Positions 41,094 to 50,507 of a DNA stretch of 64,000 nucleotides are shown in pieces (the stretch's first letter is position 1; each line of letters begins with the position of its first letter). The position numbers and the translations under genes are program-made. The stretch comes from Tetramitus jugosus. Taxonomy: Eukaryota > Heterolobosea > Eutetramitea > Acrasida > Vahlkampfiidae. The stretch covers positions 186,001 through 250,000 of the forward strand of contig OW569391.1 of NCBI GenBank assembly GCA_937625935.1, read 5' to 3'. The notes under the pieces are model-generated. The model saw nothing but the letters and a program-made list of their open reading frames with translations. It did not search any database and had not been told where the DNA came from.

Positions 41094-41695
41094 ATGGATC
41101 AGTCAGCTGCCGTAGCAACCACCACCACAACAACAAACAAGAATAATCAATTCCTAAACAAATGTTTTGACCGTATCTATGGTCTACTAGCAATCATTGT
41201 TGCAGACGAAGAAGGAACGATACTTTTGAAGGGACTTTCACCACATTTCTCCGCATTGAACAAAGTGCCTCAGGTGACTGATTTTGATAATGCATTTCCC
41301 GCCACTTTTTTACTTGCTTCTGAACAGGTATGTGATCGATCATTGACAAAAAACGACATGTGAATTTTTTTTGTTCTAACGTGTACGAAACAACTTGTTT
41401 TGCTTATTAGGCGAATAAATTACCCTATGGTCACACGGATTACATGATTAGCTTTTATGAAAACTATCTTGTCGTTCAATTGGATACTCATGAATCGAAA
41501 TCAAGCAATAACAACAATAACAGTGGTAATAACAATAATACGAATCATCAGGATGATGAAGAAGATGATGATGGAGAGAAGGGAGACGAACAACAGGGAA
41601 CATTGACGATTACATTGATTGCAAATCAAGAAACAAGTGTACAGCTATTGTTGAGTGTGGTGCCCACTCTGAAGCAAATCTTTCATAATTTATAA
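41094..41695 (+). CDS. LAMTOR3: LAMTOR3/MP1-like Ragulator subunit, two exons
   Basis: Exon 1 is 41094-41327 and exon 2 is 41411-41695. The 83-nt intron (GTATGT...TTAG) joins in phase 0 to give 172 aa. A roadblock-type fold is visible: IYGLLAIIVADEEGTILLK (about 29-47), FLLASEQ joined to ANKLPYGHTDYMISFYENYLVVQLD across the junction, and TITLIANQETSVQLLLSV near the end. This matches MP1/LAMTOR3 (LHAIVVSDRDG, FALATDQ, KLGLSKNKSIICYY, QVVQF). An Asn- and Asp/Glu-rich insert of about 35 residues (about 125-155) interrupts the C-terminal half. Family role: scaffold for MAPK and part of the lysosomal Ragulator that anchors Rag GTPases for TORC1. Confidence 0.88.
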
Positions 41696-41753
41696 AGTAA
41701 CATCGACAACATACATGTTGAATGAGAATAGCTATTGTTGTTTTTGAGTGAGC

Positions 41754-42353
41754 TTACAATTGTGTGTTGTTGCTACTCGTACTATCCTTGGTTTCATTGT
41801 TATCCTCCATGTTCAATGAACTTGTCTTTTCCGTTGTGTTGTTCATGATACTCTTTTTGCTTGGAGCGTGTTTGGTCACGACTCTGGAACGAAGATCGTT
41901 GCTGCTGTAGCTGCTGCCGCTCATGTTGCTCGTAGATTGTTCGAGCGCCATTTTTTGCCGCTCCATTTGTTCCGCTCTTAATTTCTCCAGCATTTCTTCG
42001 TCTTGCTGAATCTCTTGTTTGATAGTGGTCTCGTATTCGTTCAACTGCTTATTCATTTGTTGAACGTTCTCGGCTGTTGCATGATACATTTGTTCGTTCA
42101 TTTGAGTGACACTGGTCGTTAGGATCTCACTCATGGCTCTCAGTTTCTCATCCACCAGTTTTCTCTCTTCTCTCTGCTTCTTGAGCATGACCAACGCAGT
42201 GGCTGCCACCATTTTCTGATAATTTTGTTCAAAGCCCTTGTTGAGACGCTTGGCTTCAAAATAGTCTTTGACTGAATTGACAAACTCGACACAGTTGGCC
42301 CATATGGTTCGCTTCTTTGGTGCAGGTGTAATAGGAACAGGTCTGAATCTCAT
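41754..42353 (-). CDS. Coiled-coil protein of unknown function, 199 aa
   Basis: Single exon, ATG at 42353. The N-terminus has a short basic/proline segment (MRFRPVPITPAPKKRTIW). A long coiled coil spans about 35-140 (repeated Gln/Glu/Met/Leu heptads), followed by a Ser/Asn-rich disordered tail. No enzyme or binding motif is recognised. The 3' end converges with LAMTOR3, 58 bp apart. Confidence 0.65.
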   Translation of the reverse strand: MRFRPVPITPAPKKRTIWANCVEFVNSVKDYFEAKRLNKGFEQNYQKMVAATALVMLKKQREERKLVDEKLRAMSEILTTSVTQMNEQMYHATAENVQQMNKQLNEYETTIKQEIQQDEEMLEKLRAEQMERQKMALEQSTSNMSGSSYSSNDLRSRVVTKHAPSKKSIMNNTTEKTSSLNMEDNNETKDSTSSNNTQL

Positions 42354-42535
42354 TGTGATGATAAAGATAATGATACTGTGAGTGATGTTGATGTGACGAA
42401 AAAATTATTTGATTTTTCTTTTGTGTGAACAACGACGCAATTTTTTCATTTTTGTGATCACGACAAGAAGCACCACTTCAAGATAAAAGAATGATGTGAG
42501 GAATTGAAATTTATAGGCAAGTGAATACACTTAGT

Positions 42536-43099
42536 TTACTCGTCATCTTGATTGGAGGATGACTTACGGTTCTTCTTCTTCAAAACTCTGCCGAACTTAG
42601 CCTTGTTGACCATGGTGGAGTTTGGAGCGAAAGAAATGTGCTTCTCAGCATCAACTCTAACGATGAAGGATGGCTTGTTGACGATTTGCTTTCCGACTCT
42701 GATGTGCTTTTGTTGGATGAGGACACGAGCATGGTGAACAGATGTAGCCAATCTGAGCTTGAAGATGATGGTTTGGAGTCTTCTCTCAAGGAAATCCTCA
42801 ACCTTCAACTGCAAGACGTAATCGAGCTTTTGTCTAGATTCGTCCAAAAGACCAAGTCTAGTCAATCTTCTCAACAAAGCAGAACCTTCGATTTGTCTCT
42901 TTTGGTCGTCTTCTGGCAAGGTCAAGAGAATTCTGGCAGTCTTTCTCATTCTAGCCAAAATGTATTGAAGTCTCCAGACTTCATTCTTGTTCTTCAAACC
43001 ATATTGACCGCAGATTTTCAATTCTCTGTCGATTCTTTCCTTTTCGTAGGCACGTCTTGGGACGCTGGATACCTTGCTATAGTTTCTGTAGTTTCTCAT
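42536..43099 (-). CDS. RPS9: 40S ribosomal protein uS4
   Basis: 187 aa, single exon. It matches eukaryotic uS4: [21 protein letters not shown] at the start, [37 protein letters not shown], and the S4 RNA-binding part [20 protein letters not shown]. Length is close to human RPS9 (194). Codon use is strongly biased as in RPS7. The upstream module shared with RPS7 lies at 43163-43218. Confidence 0.98.
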   Translation of the reverse strand: MRNYRNYSKVSSVPRRAYEKERIDRELKICGQYGLKNKNEVWRLQYILARMRKTARILLTLPEDDQKRQIEGSALLRRLTRLGLLDESRQKLDYVLQLKVEDFLERRLQTIIFKLRLATSVHHARVLIQQKHIRVGKQIVNKPSFIVRVDAEKHISFAPNSTMVNKAKFGRVLKKKNRKSSSNQDDE

Positions 43100-43162
43100 G
43101 TTTCCTCACTACTGTGTGTTTATTATGACGTGAATGTGTTGTTTTGTTTTGAAATTTTTGTT

Positions 43163-43218
43163 TTTTTCGAAGTTTACTTTCCTTGTTGGTTGGTCAACCG
43201 ACGTTCATTGAACCTTCA
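43163..43218 (-). promoter_or_regulatory. Upstream module of RPS9 shared with RPS7
   Basis: On the minus strand: TGAAGGTTCAATGA (43218-43205), then TTGACCAACCAACA within 43200-43181, then TTCGAAAAAAA starting at 43171. The 14-mer is identical to the one upstream of RPS7, the block order is the same, and the first-to-last spacing is 47 bp against 40 bp there. Confidence 0.65.
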
Positions 43219-43556
43219 ATGTTGAGCGACATTTCGATCATGGAGCTACGACCATAGGAACAGTACTGAAATGCTGCCATAGCATGCAATGAATCTCAGT
43301 ATAGATGTACCATCGTCATGTATGTTTGTTGTCAATGAGGTGTTGGTCTTTGCTGGACCGATGACAGTCTCAGTAATTTTGTGATCACGCTTCTGCTGGC
43401 GCATCGACCCAAAATCTCTTGTCTCCATGATGCTCATCACCATACGATTCAGCAAGTATTGTTGGTCTGTTAGAAGACAAATCGAAAGCTAACATCAAGT
43501 GAAGTCAAGTTCATCTTCCTGATTGCATTTATTTCTCATCTCATTCCACCACAAAA
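43219..43556. other. Divergent intergenic region between RPS9 and TSEN54
   Basis: 338 bp. A 65-codon minus-strand ORF (43443-43246) begins with ATG but has no recognisable domain and lies in a promoter region, so I do not call it. Nothing else seen. Confidence 0.4.
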
Positions 43557-45857
43557 ATGTCATCAACAACTCCTGCTGCCACCATCAAAAACAACCTTCC
43601 TCCTTCCGACAACAACGCTGAGCCAACCACAACCAAACCAAGTGAAGATCAACCACCTTCAGACACCAACAACAATAATAAGCTCAACAAGAAGCAACAG
43701 AAGCAACCAAAGCAAAAACGAAATCAACCAAACAACAATAATGACTCCAATCACAACAAGAAGAACAAGATTCCCACCACAAAAAGCAAAGTGACTGTGA
43801 ACCTTCCCAAAAAAGGCCTCAAGTTCAATGAATCATTCCAAAATGCCAATCAGTGCGATCCAGATGAAAATGAAACTGATTTCAGTGTGTTGACTCCTCA
43901 AGAGTTCATTCTCATGTCTCCACAACAGCGTCAAGAGCTACTTGATCAAAGGAAAGAAACTTATTACAATGCCATTCGTCAGCTAAAGATGAGAAAGGTC
44001 AAGGAAATGTCTGTTGGTGAATATGTGCCTGAAAAACACATGGTTCTCGTTGTGTTATCTCGTGGAAAGATTATTCAGACAATGGGTCATCGAATTTTGA
44101 AGAATGTGGAGTTGCATGACAATTATTCAAAGTATCCACTGTATTTCGAGTTGGCTGATTTGAATAGAGAGAAATTTGCGCAGATGATTGCAAATCATTA
44201 TTATTCGAATCGAGGAATTTTGTTGTATCCAGAAGAGGCACTTTATCTAGCGGATTGTAATTCATTTGCACTGTTTACGACTACGACTGCAATGCATGAT
44301 CAAAGCAGAGATACATGTCAACAGTTGATTGATTTTGTTGTTGAGAAACCAAAACCCTATATTCCAGAAGAGAAGGCTGACAAGAAGACGATGGAAAAGA
44401 AGAGGGGCAAGACGAGCAATAGTTCTGAACAGAAAGTAGGCGCATCAAAAAGTAAGACGAATACAGAGATGGAGCGAGAAACAATGATTGACGAACATGT
44501 GAGTGTTGTTGATGGTACTAATGTTGATGGAGAGCAATCAATGATGAGGAATAGCAATGGCGAGAGTGATGGAAATGATGAGAGTAATGAAGGAGAGAAT
44601 AAGGAACAAACAAAAGAGAGTGCACCGAAATCGCAACCTCCACCAGAACCTGTTTACGAAGACATTAAAATGAGAAAGGGATACTTATCACCATCATTAC
44701 AGAGTACATACATGTTGCTGACTCATAGTGATAATCGACTACTGAACACGTTTATTGTCTATTCGTATTTGAAGAGATTGGGATTTGTGGTGAGGAGGAT
44801 CGAAGCACGTGATTCTGAACCTCCCAGGCCAAAAAATGAAGAAAACCCAACAACGAGCACAGAAGAGGAGAAAGCAACGAACAAAGCAGATTCTACTATT
44901 GCCCCTTCTGCGAATCAAAAAGGACCAAAGAAAGACAGAGCAAAGCCCAAGGGTAAGGGTGGTGGTAGAGCGCGACGAGGAGAAGGGTTTGATGCAGTGG
45001 CTCATCATTGTATGTTAATTGAGGAAGTACGGAAACAGAATCCATCAGCATCGAGTCGCGGTTGGTGGGCAATTCCAAAAGCTACGAGTTCTATGGATCT
45101 AAGCGAAGATCACAGCAATGTTACTCACCCTGAAAGTAGTGACTCAAATAATGTGATGAATGATGATACAGTTGAGATGAAGAGTGCTACAATTGAAGTG
45201 AATGAACATGTATCGAGCAAGATGGACATTGATAATAATCATAATAGTGATGGGAATAACGAGGCGAGTACGAACGAAGGAAATGAAGAGAATAACAACG
45301 ATACTAATGTTGGTGAAGTTCAAAGTGAGCAATTTGTTCCAGTAGAGTACGAGGAGTTGTTTGATGAAGAAACGTGGGATATACTTCGATCTGCTATGGA
45401 TAGTGATTATGACGAAGTTTTGACGTCGAGTAATGATTTTGTTTTGGGAAGCCAAAGTTGCTTTTCTTCCAAGGGGGAAGTGGATCGGCCATTAATCGAA
45501 AAGCTTCAACTCAAGGACGGTCAACGCATCAAAATGGAAAGATTGTACCGTACATTGGACATTATCCAAAAAACAAAACTGGGCTCAGATCAACACAAGA
45601 TCAAGGCATTACCCAAGGATGATCATCAGAAGTTTATTGTTTTTGATGTGTGGAGATCTAGCACTTATCGAAGCAGGCCAGACACACCAGACTTTAACAT
45701 CATTATTCAGCGATTCTCTAGTACTTGCGTGCAATTGGCTGAATTATTTGAATTGTACGAGCAATTCAAACCTGTGCCACTGTATCACGCCATTGTAGGC
45801 GATGGAGGTACAGTGACTTTTATGAAAATCGAGCCCATAGACCTAGATTTTCTCTAA
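43557..45857 (+). CDS. TSEN54: tRNA-splicing endonuclease subunit Sen54
   Basis: 766 aa, single exon. The N-terminal 80 residues are a Lys/Asn/Gln/Pro-rich extension. The Sen54 N-domain is at about 155-270 (VLVVLSRGKIIQTMGHRILKN, LLYPEEALYLADCNSFALF). After a charged insert comes LNTFIVYSYLKRLGFVVRR (about 395-413), then a second acidic/Asn insert. The C-terminal domain runs about 690-766 (FIVFDVWRSS, VPLYHAIVGDGGTVTFMKIEPI), as in TSEN54. Family role: structural subunit of the heterotetramer that cuts introns from pre-tRNAs and measures the mature tRNA body. It is longer than human TSEN54 (526) because of two low-complexity inserts. Confidence 0.9.
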   Translation: MSSTTPAATIKNNLPPSDNNAEPTTTKPSEDQPPSDTNNNNKLNKKQQKQPKQKRNQPNNNNDSNHNKKNKIPTTKSKVTVNLPKKGLKFNESFQNANQCDPDENETDFSVLTPQEFILMSPQQRQELLDQRKETYYNAIRQLKMRKVKEMSVGEYVPEKHMVLVVLSRGKIIQTMGHRILKNVELHDNYSKYPLYFELADLNREKFAQMIANHYYSNRGILLYPEEALYLADCNSFALFTTTTAMHDQSRDTCQQLIDFVVEKPKPYIPEEKADKKTMEKKRGKTSNSSEQKVGASKSKTNTEMERETMIDEHVSVVDGTNVDGEQSMMRNSNGESDGNDESNEGENKEQTKESAPKSQPPPEPVYEDIKMRKGYLSPSLQSTYMLLTHSDNRLLNTFIVYSYLKRLGFVVRRIEARDSEPPRPKNEENPTTSTEEEKATNKADSTIAPSANQKGPKKDRAKPKGKGGGRARRGEGFDAVAHHCMLIEEVRKQNPSASSRGWWAIPKATSSMDLSEDHSNVTHPESSDSNNVMNDDTVEMKSATIEVNEHVSSKMDIDNNHNSDGNNEASTNEGNEENNNDTNVGEVQSEQFVPVEYEELFDEETWDILRSAMDSDYDEVLTSSNDFVLGSQSCFSSKGEVDRPLIEKLQLKDGQRIKMERLYRTLDIIQKTKLGSDQHKIKALPKDDHQKFIVFDVWRSSTYRSRPDTPDFNIIIQRFSSTCVQLAELFELYEQFKPVPLYHAIVGDGGTVTFMKIEPIDLDFL

Positions 45858-45981
45858 AGTACGTAGCTCTTAATAAAGCGCCACGTGCACAGGCAACTGA
45901 TGACTGTCTCATGAATCAACTTACCGGGTTTCTCGCCTATCGTTTACTATTCCTATTGATGAGTCTCATCGCGTCATCCAC

Positions 45982-47487
45982 TCAACGATCATCATCAAAA
46001 CTTAAGACACTCACTGTAAACGCTGGCCTTCTCGTTCGATTGTCATAGTAGATGGTATGATTTGATCGAGCAAACACTCGCTCACGACTCACCTTTTTCA
46101 AACAGGAGAAATTGCAATTGAAATTTGTTTTTTGAGCTTTGATACTATCTAACATGCAACTCAACAAGCGAATCACATCCGATGCATCCACCACGTCCTT
46201 CAATGACTGAACTGAATGCAGCAGGTCATCATCACAATAACCCAACACCTGCTTGAAGTACGTATTCCACCCTGAAATTTTCCCGCCTTCGACTGTAATT
46301 AATATTCCGAGTTGACTTTGGCGCTGCTGTGGAGAAAGGATAGCAGACGACAATAAATCGACATTGTAGCTCGATATGATATCAAAGTTGTTCTTTAGCG
46401 TCCCATTATGTTGTTTTAGCTCTCGCAGTGCAATTGCATCTGGATCCAATTTCTCCATGGTTATTGAGTCAGTATTGGTTGTTGTAGTTTTGGTTGTTGT
46501 TGTTGTCATTACTGTTGTGGTTGTAGTCGTTGTGGTGTTATGATTGCCTCTATGAAAAGTTTGCTGCTGATGTTGTGGAGGTAGAGTTTGGTTGGTGGTG
46601 GTGAGAAACTGTTGTTGATAAGTTGTTGTTGGAATGACCATTGGTTGTTGTTGTCGGAAGGTCACATGAGAAGCACTTGGTACTTGTGGCTGTTGAAGAG
46701 CTCTCATTTTTGATGCCGACGTAGAAGCGATTGCCATTGTTGGAGGAGGAGTCATTTGCGGGTGCACGTGGTGAGGAATTTCCGTTCGCGGTATGGCAAG
46801 CAACGGTATGGTTGTTGTGCTGGTTGTTGTGGTGGTAGTAGTGGTAGATTGAGATTCCGGGTAGTGCTTGTCTGTTGCGATATCAGACACTGTGAACGAG
46901 TAAGTCTCAAAGGGAGATTTCCTCTTTTTTCCTCTCTTCTTGCCAGAGGCATCGACACAAGTGGACTCGATACCCAATTCGACGCATCTGGGACATGGTC
47001 GAGCCTCCCCACAACAAGAATGAGACTCACGGCAGTTGGAACAAGCTCGCTTGACTTGTTTTCTTCTTGTTGGTGGTTGAACTTGTTGAGCCTGTGGAGA
47101 AGGCAGCGGCATGGTGGTGTTTGAATGAGATCGTTTGTTTGGAAGGGTACTTTGTGGAATCTCGTGTTGAATTTGAGAACCGACGGAGAGGGATTTTTTG
47201 TCAAATTGCAATCTTTTCTCTGGTTCAGATGATACCAGTTTGAGAATGGGACACAAAAAGGAAAGTTTATCAATTTTACGTAGATCACGTGGAATTGTCT
47301 GGATATGTGTGAAAACAAACCCAAAAAAAGAAGCTTCGTGCGGGTGTCGTGAGAATTTCACAAGCAAGATATTGCTGTTCATATCGTGATAGATTATGGA
47401 CAGGTAGTAAGGCAATGCAAATAAGAATGGTAAGGACTCCAAGCAACAGATATTAAAGTACACGCAAACCCGATTCTGGTGTTCCAT
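45982..47487 (-). CDS. Zn2Cys6 transcription factor with PAS-like domain (AcuK/Ert1-like)
   Basis: 501 aa if started at ATG 47487. A start at 47112 (MPLPSPQ) is possible, because the first 125 residues are hydrophobic and unlike a transcription factor. The zinc cluster reads C-x2-C-x6-C-x5-C-x2-C-x8-C (CSNCRESHSCCGEARPC, then PRC and STC), preceded by RRKQVKRA and followed by GKKRGKKRK, a basic linker. A long Thr/Gln/Pro-rich region comes next. The C-terminus (about 385-500) contains a PAS-like fold: LGILITVEGGKISGWN, VLGYCDDDLL, then a beta-rich end. The zinc cluster plus C-terminal PAS is the layout of AcuK/Rds2/Ert1 regulators of gluconeogenesis in fungi. Zn2Cys6 factors are rare outside fungi and amoebae. 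Confidence 0.78.
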   Translation of the reverse strand: MEHQNRVCVYFNICCLESLPFLFALPYYLSIIYHDMNSNILLVKFSRHPHEASFFGFVFTHIQTIPRDLRKIDKLSFLCPILKLVSSEPEKRLQFDKKSLSVGSQIQHEIPQSTLPNKRSHSNTTMPLPSPQAQQVQPPTRRKQVKRACSNCRESHSCCGEARPCPRCVELGIESTCVDASGKKRGKKRKSPFETYSFTVSDIATDKHYPESQSTTTTTTTTSTTTIPLLAIPRTEIPHHVHPQMTPPPTMAIASTSASKMRALQQPQVPSASHVTFRQQQPMVIPTTTYQQQFLTTTNQTLPPQHQQQTFHRGNHNTTTTTTTTVMTTTTTKTTTTNTDSITMEKLDPDAIALRELKQHNGTLKNNFDIISSYNVDLLSSAILSPQQRQSQLGILITVEGGKISGWNTYFKQVLGYCDDDLLHSVQSLKDVVDASDVIRLLSCMLDSIKAQKTNFNCNFSCLKKVSRERVFARSNHTIYYDNRTRRPAFTVSVLSFDDDR

Positions 47488-47683
47488 TGCATATTCTGTC
47501 AGAGGAATCTCCACATCAACATACAAAGAACGGAGTTATTCAGAGATACAGTTGGTTTCGGAAGCAGAGTTTACGAGGAGACATACACCCGACGAGAGAT
47601 GAACGAGTTTACATTCCACGGCATCACTTGAGGCAACCATTTAATTGTGACAAACTCATCAACTACCAAGACTCGTCGGGGGT

Positions 47684-48097
47684 ATGTCGAGGAAAAGTCT
47701 CCAGAGGTTGGACCTTGAAGCGTTGCGAGCAAGGTTGAATCTCTATTGCAGAGAAAAGTATGTCTCAACTCCATTGAAGTGGATTTTCCCTGGTGCAACA
47801 ATCAGCGATAGTCTTCAAGATATCTTCCTTAAACTCCCTCAACTCCAGAATGATTATGTCATATTGAAGAAAGATCCCAAGATGTTTCTCTCCCCAATTG
47901 TGGAGCATCCTAAGCGGGTAGAACCGCATTACGATACCACACTGATTAGCAGCACCATAGCTGAAGAGAGACAGAGTATTACTTGGTGTTGCGAGGGAAC
48001 AGAGTTGATTGATGCGAGATGGACTACAACCCAAAATGATAGGACTGAAGTCATGGTTGTAATTCAACAAAAGTACATGAGTAAAGAGCAGATATGA
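47684..48097 (+). CDS. Unknown protein, 137 aa
   Basis: ATG 47684 opens MSRKSLQRLDLEALRARLNLYC and runs to 48097. Composition is that of a folded protein with alternating hydrophobic and charged residues (PLKWIFPG, DIFLKLPQLQNDYVILKKDP, TEVMVVIQQKY). No known domain. It lies between two minus-strand genes and has no visible intron. It may be a fragment of a longer gene; moderate doubt. Confidence 0.4.
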   Translation: MSRKSLQRLDLEALRARLNLYCREKYVSTPLKWIFPGATISDSLQDIFLKLPQLQNDYVILKKDPKMFLSPIVEHPKRVEPHYDTTLISSTIAEERQSITWCCEGTELIDARWTTTQNDRTEVMVVIQQKYMSKEQI

Positions 48098-48385
48098 TAT
48101 TAACCCCCAAGTGTGCGGAGAGAGTCATGGAAGAAGCGGGCCACACTTCAAATCCTATCTGATCATTCCTGTGTTGATTACCAATAGCCGAGTTTCAAAG
48201 AAACATCCAGAGAACACACCATTTGTTCTTGTGTCAACTATGACTTGATGTTCATCGAGGTAAATTTGGGCCGCAACAAAGCCAAGTCATGATTTTCTGG
48301 CAACTATCCATATGGAGAAATGGGATGTTGTAACACATAATTATTTTTAATTGGGGGACTTACGTATTGTTAATCTTCCCAGAAT

Positions 48386-49765
48386 TCACTTTGAGCTTGT
48401 GGTTGATTTTCGTGTTGATGACCTGCCTGATGTAGCCTTATTCTTATTGGTGCTGGGAGTTTCAGCTTGTTGTTGTTGATCGATTGTTGTGTTACCAACA
48501 TTGGCCAAATCTAAATCTGCCTCACTCACCTCTGTCATACCCTTGACATCATCTGTAAACTTTCTCAGTGTACTTGCTACGGTTCCCACCTTTTCTATCA
48601 CAGCTTCCTTGTTCATCTTTATTGGCTCTGCATACGCTTGCTTTCGTCTCAGTAGCGCATCACGGTCAATCTCTCGACCCATCCCTTCGTTGTAGCCTAC
48701 AATGAATTGATTCATCACATTTCTAACAAGCATCAGTCGACTCTGAATCAAATTAGACACGAATTCGTTGCCACTCGACGATTCTTTAAACGTTTGAACA
48801 ATGGTGCGATTCAATGACTTTTTTCTCTTCTTCTTCACTGTTTGTGTCGTGGTGACCACACCTGATGCATCACTCGTTTCTTCTTCTTCTTCCAGCTCTT
48901 GACGCCTCAATCGATCATTTTCCATCCATTCTCGATGCGCCTCGACTCCACGCAACAGAATCGGTGGTGGACCACGTCCCAACTGATACCTGATATCTTC
49001 AAACGTCAATCGAATCGAGTCCCTCAGTAATCCCAAATGCTGTTCAAGCGACAATTTTCTCAATGGTGTAGGCGGAGTATATCCAGGCGGATAAGGCATT
49101 GTAATCGAATATTCATAATAAATGTCCTTTGCTCTCCACTTGACTTCATAAATCAAGTGTTGTTTCCATGCCAAAACAAACTTCCAAAACGTATCAAAAT
49201 CTTGTCTCTTGGGAGGTGGAACATTGAGCATGGCATGCACATCAATCATGTCTTGTTCTGCTTGTGCAATCATGTCTTGTACCATGGCATTAAACTGTGC
49301 TTCTTCTTCTTGTTTTTGTTGTGCTTCTTGAGCGAGTTTGGCCTCCAGTTGAATGTACTCTTGTTCAATCTGTTGCATCTCACGTAATTTTTCTGCTTCT
49401 GCTTTGGCTTCTTCTTTTAGAGCTTGTTGTTGTAGCTGTAGCTGTAGCTGTAGCTGTCGTTTACTAAGAACTTGTTTTTTTGTTTTATGGTCATTGTTGT
49501 TGTGATGCTGATGAGTGGATTTTTTCTTCTTGCTTGTTGTTGTTGTTGTCGTCTTGTCCAAGTGAAGAGATTTCATTGTTGAAAAGTGAATGCATTTTGT
49601 GGTTGTAGTTGTTGATTGGGAGAGATGATCCTGTTGAAGGAGGTGCAAGTTGTTGAATGTGGTGGTGGTGGTGGTGCGGTGATGGAGATATCTGCAAGAG
49701 GATGGAGGAGAGAACTGTAGGAGACGATGAGTCGTATTCAAAAGGGATGTTTGGGTTCTGATCAT
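48386..49765 (-). CDS. Probable mitochondrial coiled-coil protein, unknown function
   Basis: 459 aa from ATG 49765 (MIRTQTSLLNTTHRLLQF). The first 60 residues are rich in Arg/His/Ser/Thr/Leu without acids, as in a mitochondrial presequence. Thr-runs and a Gln/Leu repeat (QLQLQLQLQQQ) lead into an Ala/Glu/Gln coiled coil at about 100-175. Beyond it a folded domain with Trp/Tyr/Pro clusters follows (FDTFWKFVLAWKQHLIYEVKW, TMPYPPGYTPP, QLGRGPPPILLRG) and a helical C-terminus. I do not recognise it. A ribosome-associated or inner-membrane role is possible but only a guess. tRNA-Gly lies 54 bp upstream on the same strand. Confidence 0.7.
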   Translation of the reverse strand: MIRTQTSLLNTTHRLLQFSPPSSCRYLHHRTTTTTTFNNLHLLQQDHLSQSTTTTTKCIHFSTMKSLHLDKTTTTTTSKKKKSTHQHHNNNDHKTKKQVLSKRQLQLQLQLQQQALKEEAKAEAEKLREMQQIEQEYIQLEAKLAQEAQQKQEEEAQFNAMVQDMIAQAEQDMIDVHAMLNVPPPKRQDFDTFWKFVLAWKQHLIYEVKWRAKDIYYEYSITMPYPPGYTPPTPLRKLSLEQHLGLLRDSIRLTFEDIRYQLGRGPPPILLRGVEAHREWMENDRLRRQELEEEEETSDASGVVTTTQTVKKKRKKSLNRTIVQTFKESSSGNEFVSNLIQSRLMLVRNVMNQFIVGYNEGMGREIDRDALLRRKQAYAEPIKMNKEAVIEKVGTVASTLRKFTDDVKGMTEVSEADLDLANVGNTTIDQQQQAETPSTNKNKATSGRSSTRKSTTSSK

Positions 49766-49818
49766 TGATTTTTGGTGGTTTTGGTGTTCTTGCAGCTTGG
49801 GAAAAAAAGAGATCAAAA

Positions 49819-49889
49819 TGCATTGACCGGGAATCGAACCCGGGTCCTCAGCTTGGAAGGCTGAGATGCTGCCTCTACACCATCAATGC
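49819..49889 (-). tRNA. tRNA-Gly (UCC)
   Basis: 71-nt cloverleaf: acceptor GCATTGA/TCAATGC with discriminator A, anticodon arm TCAGC-CTTCCAA-GCTGA (anticodon UCC), T-arm CCGGG-TTCGATT-CCCGG. No intron. Its 5' end lies 40 bp from the insertion site of the retrocopy at 49942-50278. Confidence 0.93.
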
Positions 49890-49928
49890 TCACATATCAC
49901 CTACCTGTGTTCAATTTTCTCCCGCGTT

Positions 49929-49941
49929 GTGCCCGCTGTAA
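49929..49941 (+). repeat. Target-site duplication, left copy
   Basis: GTGCCCGCTGTAA, identical to 50279-50291. The similarity extends a few bases further with one mismatch. It flanks the retrocopy on its 5' side. Confidence 0.85.
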
Positions 49942-50278
49942 GTTAAGGTGGTCACGAGACCGTTGAGAAGAACCAGTCGGGAGTTCCTGATGGGAATGAT
50001 GGGTGTTGAGACAGAGGCCGTCAGCGACATCGCGCAAGGTCTGATAGCAAATGGAGTAAAGACAGCAACAGCAGATAAGAAAGCTAACTTACGTGAATAG
50101 TGTGAAACGGAGATGTCTCACGACTCTCCTCCACCTATTCACAACAACGAAAGAGAAACAAGCGTCATTGGGGAATCAAAATGGTGACCAAGGACCACCG
50201 CTCTGCGAGCGATGGTTAATGAATATAACAAGACAATAAAGTGAGCAACCGATATTGTTGTATTAAAAAAAAAAAAAA
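49942..50278 (+). pseudogene. Processed retrocopy (5'-truncated mRNA copy with poly(A) tail)
   Basis: The segment is framed by exact 13-bp direct repeats. It starts inside an open reading frame (49951-50100, 49 codons, no start codon at its beginning: VTRPLRRTSREFLMGMMG, ending KKANLRE), then has an untranslated stretch, AATAAA at 50235-50240, and 14 consecutive A at 50265-50278, directly followed by the second direct repeat. This is the anatomy of an mRNA copied by a LINE-type reverse transcriptase by target-primed insertion. The parent gene is not in this window and the peptide is not one I recognise. The insertion lies 40-52 bp upstream of the tRNA-Gly gene. The repeats are still perfect, so the event is probably recent. 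Confidence 0.78.
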
Positions 50279-50291
50279 GTGCCCGCTGTAA
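50279..50291 (+). repeat. Target-site duplication, right copy
   Basis: Exact repeat of 49929-49941 immediately after the A14 tail. Confidence 0.85.
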
Positions 50292-50507
50292 ATTGAGCGA
50301 AAAGTTAGCAAGCAGAGTTTTTGATGTTCGATTCCAATGTTTGAACAAGAAATGAGCTCTCTGGATGAGAGAATTGAAATCAAATCGTTTCCACTCCCAA
50401 GATAGATACTCCAAATGATTGTTCTTGAGTCCAGTAAGGTTTAAAAGACAGAAGAGCCACAACATTATCTAAAACATCTACAAACAAACAAGATAATTTA
50501 TTAAAGA

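Noticed and set aside
43246-43443. 65-codon minus-strand ORF between RPS9 and TSEN54
   Set aside because: No recognisable family and located within a divergent promoter; too little support for a gene.
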